Assembly (NCBI GenBank): GCA_004293285.1 | Contig: RDYF01000087.1 | Location: 1 to 38,623 of the forward strand | Source: Verrucomicrobiota bacterium | GTDB taxonomy: Bacteria; Verrucomicrobiota; Verrucomicrobiia; Verrucomicrobiales; Akkermansiaceae | Direction: 5' to 3' | DNA length: 38,623 nt | Made by a program: the position numbers and the translations under genes | Shown here: in pieces, positions 19,188 through 27,477 of the stretch | Numbering within the stretch: the first letter of the stretch is position 1 | How the letters are laid out: each line of letters starts with the position of its first letter | Notes under the pieces: generated by a model | Told to the model about the DNA's origin: nothing | The model's database searches: none | Seen by the model: the letters and a program-made list of their open reading frames with translations, nothing else

Positions 19188-19922
19188 CCGCGGGCGAATC
19201 TCATCGGCCTGCCATATGGCTTCAGGTTGCCCGTGGTGCATGACCCAAAGTTCCCCTCTATCACCCATGCCGATCACTTCGATCTCGCGCTCTTCTCCCT
19301 GTGTTTTGAGTCGCACCCAGCGTCCACGCAAAAGGCAGCGACTCCTGACTTGATCCATCAAACGACCACGGTCGGACTCCAGTTCAGACAGCGCACGACG
19401 CAGGGAAAGGATGATTTTTTCGATCAAATCTCGGGGCTCGACCTCCAAACCGGTCTGCAAAAAAATCGAAGTGGCCGTGTCTTTCATGGCCTCCGGAAAG
19501 GTTTTTACATGAGCATTGACGCCCATGCCAATGATCACGACATCATCCACAATCTCAACCAAAATGCCCGCGAGTTTTTTGCCATCGATCCAGACATCAT
19601 TGGGCCATTTGATGCCAGCATGCACGCCGCATTCCTCACGCAACACTTCAGCAATCGCCCACGCCGCCATCAAGGCCATCAAAGGCCACTCGCTGCGGGG
19701 CGAAGTCGGACGTATCCAATAGGAAAACGCCAATCCCTCACCCGCAGGACAATGCCAAGCATTGCCTCGCCGACCCCGCCCTGCGGTCTGTTCGCGCGCC
19801 CAAACGACACCGCAGTCTTCATCGGCAGCACAAGCCCAATCGCGAGCCACGTCATTAGTCGACCCCACCTCCGCGTGGTAGCGGTAGTTTACTCCTTCAG
19901 AATTAGTCCAGAGACGAATCAT
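19182..19922 (-). CDS. birA: Biotin--[acetyl-CoA-carboxylase] ligase (no HTH domain)
   Basis: This enzyme activates biotin with ATP and attaches it to the biotin carboxyl carrier protein, which fatty acid synthesis requires. At 246 residues it is a short, class I ligase without the N-terminal DNA-binding domain, so it should not act as a biotin repressor. Motifs visible are EVGSTNDVA (about 18-26), the biotinyl-AMP loop GRGRRGNAWHCPAGEG and KWPNDVWIDGKKLAGILVE. The start overlaps the stop of nadC by 4 nt (ATGA), so the two are co-translated. Confidence 0.9.
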   Translation of the reverse strand: MIRLWTNSEGVNYRYHAEVGSTNDVARDWACAADEDCGVVWAREQTAGRGRRGNAWHCPAGEGLAFSYWIRPTSPRSEWPLMALMAAWAIAEVLREECGVHAGIKWPNDVWIDGKKLAGILVEIVDDVVIIGMGVNAHVKTFPEAMKDTATSIFLQTGLEVEPRDLIEKIILSLRRALSELESDRGRLMDQVRSRCLLRGRWVRLKTQGEEREIEVIGMGDRGELWVMHHGQPEAIWQADEIRPRL

Positions 19923-20767
19923 TCGACAAAATCCAATGCCAAATCCATCGCTTTGACGGAATGCGTCAAGGCCCCCACGGAAATGAAGTCCACTCCAGTG
20001 AACGCAATGGCGCGCACACTTTCCAGCGTCACTCCCCCACTCGCTTCCAACATGGGCCGCGTTCGCAAACCTCGCATTTCCACAGCCTGACGCAGTTGCT
20101 CGATCGACATGTTGTCGAGCAAAATGTAATCCACTTCCGGCATGGCAAGGAAGTCGCTTACCTGATCAAGATGATCGGCTTCGACTTCGATCTCGACCTC
20201 AGGATGGTCCTGCAAAAGTTTTTGCATGGATGCCTGCATCGCCTGCAAGCCCCCTTCCGACACCAGGTGGTTGTCCTTTACCATGACACGATCATATAGT
20301 CCCATGCGATGATTCGTGCCGCCCCCACAAACCACGGCAGCTTTTTCCAGAAATCGCCAACCGGGAGTCGTCTTGCGCGTGTCGAGAATTTTCGCCTTCG
20401 TGCCATCGACCGCTTTCACGTATTCATAGGTCTGCGTGGCAATTCCACTCAAACGCTGCATAAAATTCAACGCAGTGCGCTCCGCGGTCAGAATCGACCG
20501 TGCCGATCCCTCGATTTTCATGATAATGGCCTGATGAGTCACCCGCGCGCCATCTTCAATCAATCGTGTGACAACCAGCGTAGGATCCACCCGACGAAAG
20601 ACTTCCTCTGCCAATTCCGTGCCAGCAATTACCCCCTCTTGACGAGAAACAAGCAGGGCCGTGGCTTTACGATCCGCGTTGACAAAGTACTCTGCCGTCA
20701 AATCGCCCGAGCCAATGTCCTCTGCCAAAGCTCGCTCGATTAACCAGTCGTGTTGTGCAACATTCAC
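19919..20767 (-). CDS. nadC: Nicotinate-nucleotide pyrophosphorylase (carboxylating)
   Basis: NadC (quinolinate phosphoribosyltransferase) converts quinolinate and PRPP to nicotinate mononucleotide in de novo NAD synthesis. The 282-residue product is full length. It shows EDIGSGDLTAE near the start, ERTALNFMQRLSGIAT, DTRKTTPGWR, GGGTNHRMGLYDRVMVKDNH and the C-terminal MLEASGGV and SVGALTHS motifs that bind the phosphoribosyl group. It is the first gene of a nadC-birA pair and is divergent from the Gfo/Idh gene, with 142 nt between the starts. No break was seen. Confidence 0.94.
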   Translation of the reverse strand: MNVAQHDWLIERALAEDIGSGDLTAEYFVNADRKATALLVSRQEGVIAGTELAEEVFRRVDPTLVVTRLIEDGARVTHQAIIMKIEGSARSILTAERTALNFMQRLSGIATQTYEYVKAVDGTKAKILDTRKTTPGWRFLEKAAVVCGGGTNHRMGLYDRVMVKDNHLVSEGGLQAMQASMQKLLQDHPEVEIEVEADHLDQVSDFLAMPEVDYILLDNMSIEQLRQAVEMRGLRTRPMLEASGGVTLESVRAIAFTGVDFISVGALTHSVKAMDLALDFVE

Positions 20768-20909
20768 TGCGCTTAGCTAGCGACAAAAAACGCGGAAATC
20801 AAGAGACATTTCCGACCAATCAAATCTCTCCGTCGCAAAGTGGGTGTTTCCTAGGGATGACACAGTTTCATCTTAGCAATCGACTAAAATGTATGGTATG
20901 TCGTGCCCC

Positions 20910-21930
20910 ATGTCAGACATCAACATTGCGATTGTCGGCAATTTGCCAACGCACGCGCTCGAAGCTCGATGAAGTCGGTGACAAATTCGGCATCGACGTT
21001 CGCTATCAAAGCTATGAAGAACTGCTCAACGACCCGAACGTCCACGCGGTGCACATCAACTCCCCCATCCCCGACCACGCCGCACAGACCATTGCTGCGC
21101 TCAAAGCCGGCAAACACGTTGCTTGCACCGTGCCCATGGCGACTTCGGTGGAAGACTGCAAAACGATTGTCGACCTGGTCAAACAAACGGGACTGAAGTA
21201 CATGATGATGGAAACCGTCGTCTATGCTCGGGAGTTCCTGTTCATGAAAGAGCTCTACGACAAACAAGACATGGAAGGTTGGCCTGGTTACTGGCCTGGT
21301 TTGCCACCGATGCACTATGCCACTCACTGCGTTGGCCCGATTCTTGGTCTCACGCGCGGGCAAGCGGAATACGTCTCTTGCTTTGGCTCGGGCACCATCG
21401 ATGAATCGATGCATTCTTGCTACGGTTCGCCCTACGCAGTGGAAACCACGCACATCAAGTTCAAGGACAGCGATCTTTCGGCTCACCTCTACCGCTCGCT
21501 GTTCGATGTGGCACGTCAATACCGCGAGTCATTTGAAGTTTACGGTCAGAAAAAATCGGTCGAATGGCCACTCATCGAAGACCATCCGCTGGTCGTTCAC
21601 ACCGCCAAGAAGCCGGAACACGAAATCCCTGAGGAAGTGCAGTGCCCTGATTACGCTCACTACTTGCCCGAGGAAATTCAACTCTTTACCAAAGGCGGTG
21701 TCTACGGCGGTGAGTCGGGCGAAGAACACCTTTCGTTTACCCAAGGCGCTGGCCACGGTGGTTCTCACCCTCACCTCGTGTATCAGTTCGTCAAAATGCT
21801 GCAAAGCGGTGTCGACTCTTACCCGAACGCGATCGAGTCAGCCAACATCACCTGCACCGGCATTTTGGCGCACGAGTCCGCCCTCAAAGGCGGCGAAATC
21901 GTCCGACTCCCCGAGTGGACCCTTCGCTAA
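20910..21930 (+). pseudogene. Gfo/Idh/MocA-family oxidoreductase, frame broken near start
   Basis: This is an NAD(P)-dependent sugar-type oxidoreductase. The original start reads MSDINIAIVG, the first strand and turn of the Rossmann fold, but only 10 codons follow before the frame changes near 20939. The rest continues in another frame (ICQRTRSKLDEVGDKFGI, then HINSPIPDHA and GKHVACTVPMA) and is well conserved to the end (LAHESALKGGEIVRLPEWTL). About 20 residues, including the end of the GxGxxG loop, are absent. A second, in-frame gap is likely near 21264, where family members have about 14 residues like GELGKIQFLRASHQ between ELYDK and QDMEGWPGYW. As written the cofactor site is destroyed. 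An intrinsic terminator follows. The substrate is unknown. Confidence 0.8.
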
Positions 21931-21953
21931 CCTTTGGAACACGAGCTCAACAC

Positions 21954-21986
21954 AAAACGTCGCAGGAATTCCTGCGACGTTTTTTT
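21954..21986 (+). terminator. Intrinsic terminator of the Gfo/Idh gene
   Basis: A perfect palindrome, AAAACGTCGCAGG and its complement meeting at GAATTC, is followed by a T-run. It starts 24 nt after the stop codon. Confidence 0.9.
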
Positions 21987-22006
21987 GTGCACCCTACCGG
22001 GATGAA

Positions 22007-22038
22007 CAAAAAAATCGCCAGCAATCGCTGGCGATTTT
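22007..22038 (-). terminator. Intrinsic terminator of the PEP-CTERM gene
   Basis: A 12-bp stem AAAATCGCCAGC/GCTGGCGATTTT with a 4-nt loop is followed on the minus strand by a T-run. It lies 27 nt beyond the PEP-CTERM stop and could also act on the plus strand. Confidence 0.9.
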
Positions 22039-22064
22039 CCCATGATAAAGCTAAACCCAGAAAA

Positions 22065-22571
22065 TTAAGCAAGACGACGACGGCGAAGAGCCAGAGCGAG
22101 CAATCCGGTGGCACCAAGAACGGCGGTGGAAGGCTCAGGAACCGTCGTGAAAGAAACGTCGCGAAGACCAGCACCGTTACCGCCGCTACCCATGTTCAAG
22201 GTAATCGTGTTGGCATTGTCATAGCTGTAAGTCAAGCCATCACCACCGCTGAGGTTGTTGTATCCAAAAGAAACATCGCGAATGTCTACCAAAGCATAGG
22301 CACCGGCGAATTCAATCGTCAGAGAACGCGTAGGAAGAATGGCAAGCGAAATGCTGCTACTTGGTGAAGTGTAAGTTGAGTTGACCGTAAAGGTGTTCGC
22401 TCCCGTTGTCGAGAAAATCACATTACCATATCCTGGAACGCTGACCGTAAGAGGAGTGGATGAGTTGATCGTAGCGCCATTGTTAGCAATGAAGTCGAAC
22501 GCGAAGTCGAGTGTAAAGGCACTGGCGTGAGCGGCCAGCAAACCAAAGAAACCAATGATGTATTTTTTCAT
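22065..22571 (-). CDS. PEP-CTERM sorting domain protein
   Basis: This is an exported protein of 168 residues with a signal peptide (MKKYIIGFFGLLAAHASA). A Ser/Thr/Asn-rich beta-type body follows, and a C-terminal sorting signal consists of VPEPSTAVLG, a hydrophobic stretch and RRRR. Family knowledge: such proteins are recognised by exosortase (EpsH-type), which cuts at PEP and delivers them to the cell surface, often with exopolysaccharide. No exosortase gene is in the window. The gene stands alone, with its own promoter-like site and terminator. The body matches no family I recognise. Confidence 0.9.
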   Translation of the reverse strand: MKKYIIGFFGLLAAHASAFTLDFAFDFIANNGATINSSTPLTVSVPGYGNVIFSTTGANTFTVNSTYTSPSSSISLAILPTRSLTIEFAGAYALVDIRDVSFGYNNLSGGDGLTYSYDNANTITLNMGSGGNGAGLRDVSFTTVPEPSTAVLGATGLLALALRRRRLA

Positions 22572-22595
22572 AGGGGAGGAAGTGGTTGACGCGCT

Positions 22596-22623
22596 TTTTT
22601 ATCAAATTCCGGAAACTTGTCAA
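22596..22623 (-). promoter_or_regulatory. Promoter of the PEP-CTERM gene
   Basis: On the minus strand a perfect TTGACA -35 (22618-22623) is followed by a 16-nt spacer and TAAAAA (22596-22601), about 25 nt before the ATG. The start codon is not preceded by a clear Shine-Dalgarno sequence. Confidence 0.5.
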
Positions 22624-22732
22624 ATAAATCTTGAGAAAGATTGCTTATTTCGCGATTTTTTCTGCAAATCGTCCAAATTGCGTCGATTTCCTCCTTGCGC
22701 TCCCCCTTTTCATGAGTTAGCTACGCAGCGCC

Positions 22733-23149
22733 ATGAACCGGAAAACCTCATTCATGATTCTCTCCCTCGCTGTGTCTGCATTCCTTGCGTCCTGCTCGCT
22801 GGGATCGGGATCACTTACTGGACATCAACATTCTCGTGATCACTGGAAGGTAAAAGAAGTGCAGCACGGCAATGCTTCTTGGTATTCGATCAAAACCAAT
22901 CGCGGCACTCGCACTGCAAGCGGTGAAAGACTCTCGAACTACGCTTCGACAGCTGCACACAAAACTTTGCCGATGGGCACTCGCGTCCGCGTGACCAATG
23001 TGGCGAATGGAAAGTCGGAAGTGGTTCGCATCACCGATCGCGGTCCATACACCAAGGGTCGAATCATCGATGTCACGGTGGGATGTGCCGAGCGACTCGG
23101 CTTTTATTCGCGCGGCGTTGCCCCTGTGAAAGTGGAAGTTCTCCAGTAG
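22733..23149 (+). CDS. rlpA: RlpA-like septal ring lytic lipoprotein (double-psi beta-barrel)
   Basis: This 138-residue lipoprotein has the signal peptide lipobox LASC with the acylated Cys at 21. A double-psi beta-barrel follows: HGNASWYSIKTNRGTRTASGE, then MGTRVRVTNVANGKSEVVRITDRGPY and IIDVT. Family knowledge: RlpA proteins cleave glycan strands lacking stem peptides and act at the septum. This version has no SPOR domain, so septal targeting is not assured. It is divergent from the PEP-CTERM gene and convergent with the M48 protease (8 nt between stops). It appears complete. Confidence 0.9.
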   Translation: MNRKTSFMILSLAVSAFLASCSLGSGSLTGHQHSRDHWKVKEVQHGNASWYSIKTNRGTRTASGERLSNYASTAAHKTLPMGTRVRVTNVANGKSEVVRITDRGPYTKGRIIDVTVGCAERLGFYSRGVAPVKVEVLQ

Positions 23150-23157
23150 TCAGGCCA

Positions 23158-24969
23158 TCAGTCGAGCCAGATCAATCCTAGGGCATCAGCCGTTGCTCGC
23201 AGCATCTGCCACTCTTCCTCGTGAATGACTCCATCGGCATTCACTGCAAGCCGACAGAGGCTGAATGCTTGAGATTTCACCAAGGGGGACGCTTGTTCAA
23301 GGAGGCGCAGTGCGGCATCGACTTCAGCAAAGTTCGGCTCTCTGCTCGGCAGCTCGCGCTGGGTGAGTCGATGGTATTCTTGGAGCACTTGCTGACTCGC
23401 ATTTTGGCTCGGGGCAAGCTGTCGAAAACAGGCCAACAACTCCGCCAGCGGCTCTTCCACATGAGCCAATTCATGCCATAGAATGGGCTTGGGCTTGCGA
23501 TAGCCAAAGTAGCCTTCCAAATGTCGGTGAATGGCATGATAGAGCATCCACTCGAAAAGCGAAACCTGCCCGTCGGCCTCAATCATGGACTGCATGTCGG
23601 CACAGAACGACCGATATTCCAACAGTTGCATTTCTCGAAGCCAAGGAAAGGTGAGCTCCATTCGCGCAATTTTTTCCTTGGTCGACACCCCTTGGAAGAT
23701 CGATTGCCATTTTTTGATTTCGTCCACCACCGCTGGCGATTGCGAAATTTGAGGCCATTGGTCCGCATCGGCGCACACGACCAGGGCCAGCATGCAGCCC
23801 TTAGCGTCATCGAGACTCCGAATCTCTCCTCTGCGCGCCATGGCAGTTCGCAATTCCTGCGCATGCGCTAGATCGAATGGCGCACTCGTGGGACTTGCCC
23901 CAGCAAAGGCCGACACCGATCCTTCAGGCGACGCAACCTGAGTCGCAGAGGATACTGGGTTACCAATCAGAGCATCGCGATCGATGGCTCGAATGCGTTC
24001 CTCGAGCGGTGGATGCGTTGCCAGCCATTGCTGAAAAAAACCGCTCCCTCCCGAAGTAAAAAGCAAATGCGCCGCCTCCGAGGCAGCAGCCGTGCTGAGT
24101 CGACGATTCCCACCGCGCATGATTTTTTTCAACGCGCCCGCAATCCCCTGCGGATTTCGCGTGAATTGCACCGCCGAGGCATCTGCCAAAAATTCGCGCT
24201 GACGCGATACCGCAGATTGAATGATGCGACCAAACAAGACCCCCAAAGACCCAATCAGCCAGAGAGAGACCCCTGTGACCAACAAAGCGACAATGAGTCC
24301 CGCATTCGATTTGTCCGAGCGCGAACTCGAAGATCGCGTGAAGCGAATTGAGGAAATCAGCCATCGGCCAAGCATGGCGATCATGAGCAAACCAAACACC
24401 CAACCGATTAAGTGTACATTGAGGCGCATATCACCATGGAGGATGTGAGAAAACTCGTGGGCGATCACGCCCTGCAGCTCATCACGAGTCAACTTTTGCA
24501 AGCAACCACGACTCACCCCGATCACAGCATTCGCGGGCTCTGTTCCAGCAGCAAAAGCATTGATCGATGTTTCATCATCCATCACCCAGACCTGGGGCAT
24601 TGGAATCCCCGAGGCAATGGCCATTTCCTCTACGACATTGAGCAACTGTCGCTCCGCAGGCACCTGTGAGTGGAGATCAACTTGTCGCGCGCCCAAATCG
24701 AGCGCAATCACCGATCCCCCCTGCGACAGCTGCGATAGCTTGAAAATCGTGCCGCCTATCACCAGCAAAGCACCCGCTCCTGCAGTCCAGCATGCCATGG
24801 GCTGATTCCACCATTCGCCCTGCCATGCTTGGTCGCGTTTCCACAACTCCAACCCTGCGACCACGACAGCATAAAGGCATGCCACCGTGCCGATGACTCC
24901 GCCGGTGAACCAAAGGATCAACCACTTGGTACGCTTGAGAGCTTGATTCTGCGCTGCGAAAAAATTCAT
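23158..24969 (-). CDS. M48-family membrane metallopeptidase with TerB-like C-terminal domain
   Basis: This 603-residue integral membrane zinc protease resembles HtpX. Two N-terminal membrane segments lie near residues 16-40 and 58-77, and two more near 187-206 and 223-247. The zinc site is HEFSH (171-175) with the third ligand Glu in REFLADASA (about 259). A cytoplasmic C-terminal half follows whose end (FSLCRLAVNADGVIHEEEWQML) looks like a TerB/DjlA-type helical domain. It lies 21 nt after the lemA-like gene. This LemA-M48 pairing is common in bacteria and is linked to envelope protein quality control. The sequence appears intact. Confidence 0.9.
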   Translation of the reverse strand: MNFFAAQNQALKRTKWLILWFTGGVIGTVACLYAVVVAGLELWKRDQAWQGEWWNQPMACWTAGAGALLVIGGTIFKLSQLSQGGSVIALDLGARQVDLHSQVPAERQLLNVVEEMAIASGIPMPQVWVMDDETSINAFAAGTEPANAVIGVSRGCLQKLTRDELQGVIAHEFSHILHGDMRLNVHLIGWVFGLLMIAMLGRWLISSIRFTRSSSSRSDKSNAGLIVALLVTGVSLWLIGSLGVLFGRIIQSAVSRQREFLADASAVQFTRNPQGIAGALKKIMRGGNRRLSTAAASEAAHLLFTSGGSGFFQQWLATHPPLEERIRAIDRDALIGNPVSSATQVASPEGSVSAFAGASPTSAPFDLAHAQELRTAMARRGEIRSLDDAKGCMLALVVCADADQWPQISQSPAVVDEIKKWQSIFQGVSTKEKIARMELTFPWLREMQLLEYRSFCADMQSMIEADGQVSLFEWMLYHAIHRHLEGYFGYRKPKPILWHELAHVEEPLAELLACFRQLAPSQNASQQVLQEYHRLTQRELPSREPNFAEVDAALRLLEQASPLVKSQAFSLCRLAVNADGVIHEEEWQMLRATADALGLIWLD

Positions 24970-24990
24970 CCGGTCGCAAAGGACAGCAAG

Positions 24991-25590
24991 TTAAAAGGAC
25001 ACCCGGACTGTTTCACGCTCTTCGGGAACGCTGATTTCAAACAAGCTCGCCTTGTGGAAAGAAAACATGCCCGCAATGATGTTCGTGGGAAAGGCATCTC
25101 GCACATTGTTAAATGCCGTCACGGCATCGTTGTAGGCTTGTCGAGCAAAAGTCACGCGATTTTCGGTAGAGGTCAGTTCTTCCGTCAACTGCATCATGTT
25201 GCCATTTGCCTTCAAATCCGGATAAGCCTCGGAAACCGCGAACAATCGTCCCATGACTCCCCGCAGTTGCCCTTCGGCTTGTGCCAATTGCCCCAAGGCT
25301 CTGCCATCACTGGGATTGATCGCCGCAGAGGCACAAGCCGTCGCTGCTTGATTGCGCGCCGCAATCACCGCCTCCAGCGTGTCTCTCTCATACTTCATGA
25401 AGGCCTTCGCTGTTTCGACCAAGTTCGGAATCAAATCATATCGACGCTTCAACTGGATGTCGATCTGCGAAAAGGCGTTGTGAAACTGATTCCTCAATAT
25501 CACCAATCGATTGTAGGTTTTCACCAACATGATCACAACAATCAAGACGAAAGCGAACAATACCAAAAAGGAGATCAGAATGGGCGACAT
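24991..25590 (-). CDS. lemA: LemA family protein
   Basis: From the chosen start (MSPILISFLVLFAFVLIVV) the product has 199 residues, with one N-terminal membrane helix and a long helical bundle. The family motifs VKTYNRLVILRNQFHNAFSQIDIQLKRRYDLIPNLVE and YNDAVTAFNN are present (the first is read from several adjoining short motifs at about 24-60). The open frame extends 27 codons further upstream, but only this ATG gives a proper signal anchor. It is the first gene of the LemA-M48 operon. The function is poorly known; the family is thought to act at the envelope with the protease. Confidence 0.9.
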   Translation of the reverse strand: MSPILISFLVLFAFVLIVVIMLVKTYNRLVILRNQFHNAFSQIDIQLKRRYDLIPNLVETAKAFMKYERDTLEAVIAARNQAATACASAAINPSDGRALGQLAQAEGQLRGVMGRLFAVSEAYPDLKANGNMMQLTEELTSTENRVTFARQAYNDAVTAFNNVRDAFPTNIIAGMFSFHKASLFEISVPEERETVRVSF

Positions 25591-26158
25591 AAGAAAGTAG
25601 TAATCGATTACCAGACACTTGCTCCTTTGGCGATTTGAAAATGCTTTGATTTTTCCAATACAAAAAACCAACCATTTTAGGCAAAAGGAATGGAGGCATG
25701 TGAGGCTTGTTTGCTTTTGAAAGAAGCAGCCTGCCCCAGGCCGCGAATGTTACCAGTGCCCAATTTGACTTACGGATTGGTCAAATATGATTGGGGGCGT
25801 CAATGCATGCGAACTGCAAGCTCTCCTCGGATCTTGAAGTGAAGGCACGGAAAGTTCGAGCACAAGTTCAATGGTCGTATGAAAGTGGCGTCGACTGGAG
25901 TTCAAGAACAGGATCCACCACCGCCAACATACGGGCGGCACCAGGAGGACTTGCGGGAAGCGATTTTTCCCATACCGTGCGCGGGGCTCTGTCCGAATTC
26001 TACCTTCAATCTTTTTTGGTCCAATGAACGCCATGCTGCAAGCATCAGCAGCTTGGGCGATCGAAATCGGGATGGTGAAATCCCAACCAAGCGAACTGTC
26101 GTATGGGAAAATCCTTCACAACGACGATTTCGCCGACTTCGTGTGACCGAACCCTCGT
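25591..26158. other. Gene-free region upstream of lemA
   Basis: This stretch of 568 bases should contain the lemA promoter at its left end. Overlapping short frames are open on both strands (for example about 25879-26244 plus and 25750-26034 minus), but none has a recognisable product or a start signal, and one runs into the regulator gene antisense. The segment at about 25910-26150 has a base composition and a patchy coding look that would fit a decayed gene or a dispersed repeat. Only one copy was noticed here. Confidence 0.4.
25759..25795. repeat. Nested inverted repeat upstream of lemA
   Basis: ATTTGAC (25763-25769) pairs with GTCAAAT (25780-25786) across a 10-nt spacer. An outer pair CCCAAT (25759-25764) and ATTGGG (25790-25795) partly overlaps it. 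There is no T-run, so it is more likely a protein-binding site than a terminator. The owner is unknown. Confidence 0.35.
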
Positions 26159-27337
26159 CTAATGTTCCGATTTTTTCCGGAAATGCAAAGGGGATGCGCC
26201 GTGCACTTCACGAAAAACCGATGCCATGTATTCGGGACTACTGAAGCCACAACGATCCGCAACTTGTGCCACGGATAGGTTGGTCTGTCGCAATAACGAA
26301 ATGGCGTGCTCCACGCGGATGCGACGCATCGCCACTGCCGGTGACTGCCCCATCAATCGCTGGAATCGCAATTCCAATGCACGCCGACTCAGTCCCGATA
26401 GACGCGCCAAGTCATCGACACTCAGCGGCTTACTCAAATCACTTCGCATCGCCTGCAGCGCCTTTACCATTGCGGAATCAGCGTGTGCAAGACTGTCGGT
26501 TGATCTGCGTTCCACTACACCACGCGGCGCAATCCATATCTCTTTCGGTTCGTAATCACCCGGCTCCATCATCCGTTCGAGTTCACGCGCTGCAGTATAG
26601 CCAATCAACTCGGAATCAAGCTCAACAGCCGAAATGGGCACGGGAGTCACTTCACAGAACAAATGATCATCCGAGCCACTCAAAACGGCAACCTCTTCAG
26701 GCACCGCCAGACCAGCACGCTGGCAGGCGTAGATCAGGTCGCGCGCACCACTACTGTTCCAAGTAAACATCGCAACCGGCTTGGGCAACGATTGCAACCA
26801 CGCCACCAAGCGCTTCATATCGTCATTTCCCGCTAAAGCCAGGGAGTCGGCGACGGAGTAGACCCTGCAAGGATATTGCCATTTTTTCAGCGCCGCCGCA
26901 AAGGCATTTTGGTGCGCTTGGACGTAATCGAGTTCGAGCTGACTGAAATACCCGAAGCTACGAAATCCGCGCGCGACGAGATGCTCGGCGGCTATGCGTG
27001 CAGCGGAAGACTGATCGGATATCACGCGCGGAAATTTGACTTTCGGCAAGGTGATCGCCGAGACATTCACCACCGGGATCTGCAAGCGCTTCAAACGCTG
27101 CGCTAAGTCCACTAACCCAACACGCGCAATCACCCCATCGCCCTGCCAACCCATGGGCAACCATCGACGCTGTTCCAATCCACGCGGCTCAACGAATAAT
27201 TCCCACCCCCCTCGCTCTTGACTGAAACGATTGACCCCCTCAATCAACTTGCGCCCCCAGGTTGTGGAGGTATCGACCAATACCGCAACTCGCTTCTGCG
27301 AGATCGAAAGTTTTTTGCGTGAAGATGTCTTTTTCAT
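26159..27337 (-). CDS. XylR-type transcriptional regulator (sugar-binding domain plus AraC HTH)
   Basis: This 392-residue regulator starts with a LacI/periplasmic-binding-like sensor domain (KRVAVLVDTSTTWGRKLIEGV, about 16-36, to about 270). It ends with an AraC/XylS-type double helix-turn-helix of about 100 residues (PLSVDDLARLSGLSRRALELRFQRLMGQSP, described from its two halves, and VADRCGFSSPEYMASVFRE). Proteins of this layout sense a sugar and switch on catabolic genes. It is divergent from the FAD-dependent oxidoreductase, with about 140 nt between the two starts, so it probably controls that gene and the ones behind it. The ligand cannot be read from sequence. Confidence 0.88.
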   Translation of the reverse strand: MKKTSSRKKLSISQKRVAVLVDTSTTWGRKLIEGVNRFSQERGGWELFVEPRGLEQRRWLPMGWQGDGVIARVGLVDLAQRLKRLQIPVVNVSAITLPKVKFPRVISDQSSAARIAAEHLVARGFRSFGYFSQLELDYVQAHQNAFAAALKKWQYPCRVYSVADSLALAGNDDMKRLVAWLQSLPKPVAMFTWNSSGARDLIYACQRAGLAVPEEVAVLSGSDDHLFCEVTPVPISAVELDSELIGYTAARELERMMEPGDYEPKEIWIAPRGVVERRSTDSLAHADSAMVKALQAMRSDLSKPLSVDDLARLSGLSRRALELRFQRLMGQSPAVAMRRIRVEHAISLLRQTNLSVAQVADRCGFSSPEYMASVFREVHGASPLHFRKKSEH

Positions 27338-27340
27338 GGG

Positions 27341-27367
27341 TGCGCAATTTCATAGAAATTATGCGCA
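27341..27367. promoter_or_regulatory. Candidate operator between regulator and oxidoreductase
   Basis: Two copies of the self-complementary hexamer TGCGCA (27341-27346 and 27362-27367) flank an ATTTC/GAAAT pair, giving a near-symmetric 27-bp site. It lies 3 nt from the regulator ATG in the divergent gap and is a reasonable autoregulatory operator. The assignment is by position only. Confidence 0.4.
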
Positions 27368-27477
27368 TTCACCCCTAGTGATCAATCACCAATTGTGATA
27401 CTTTTCGATTGCGTGTCGATGCTTCCGCATGGACAGGCGAAACACAAAAACCCCAAAGCATTCGCTGCACTTTTTTT

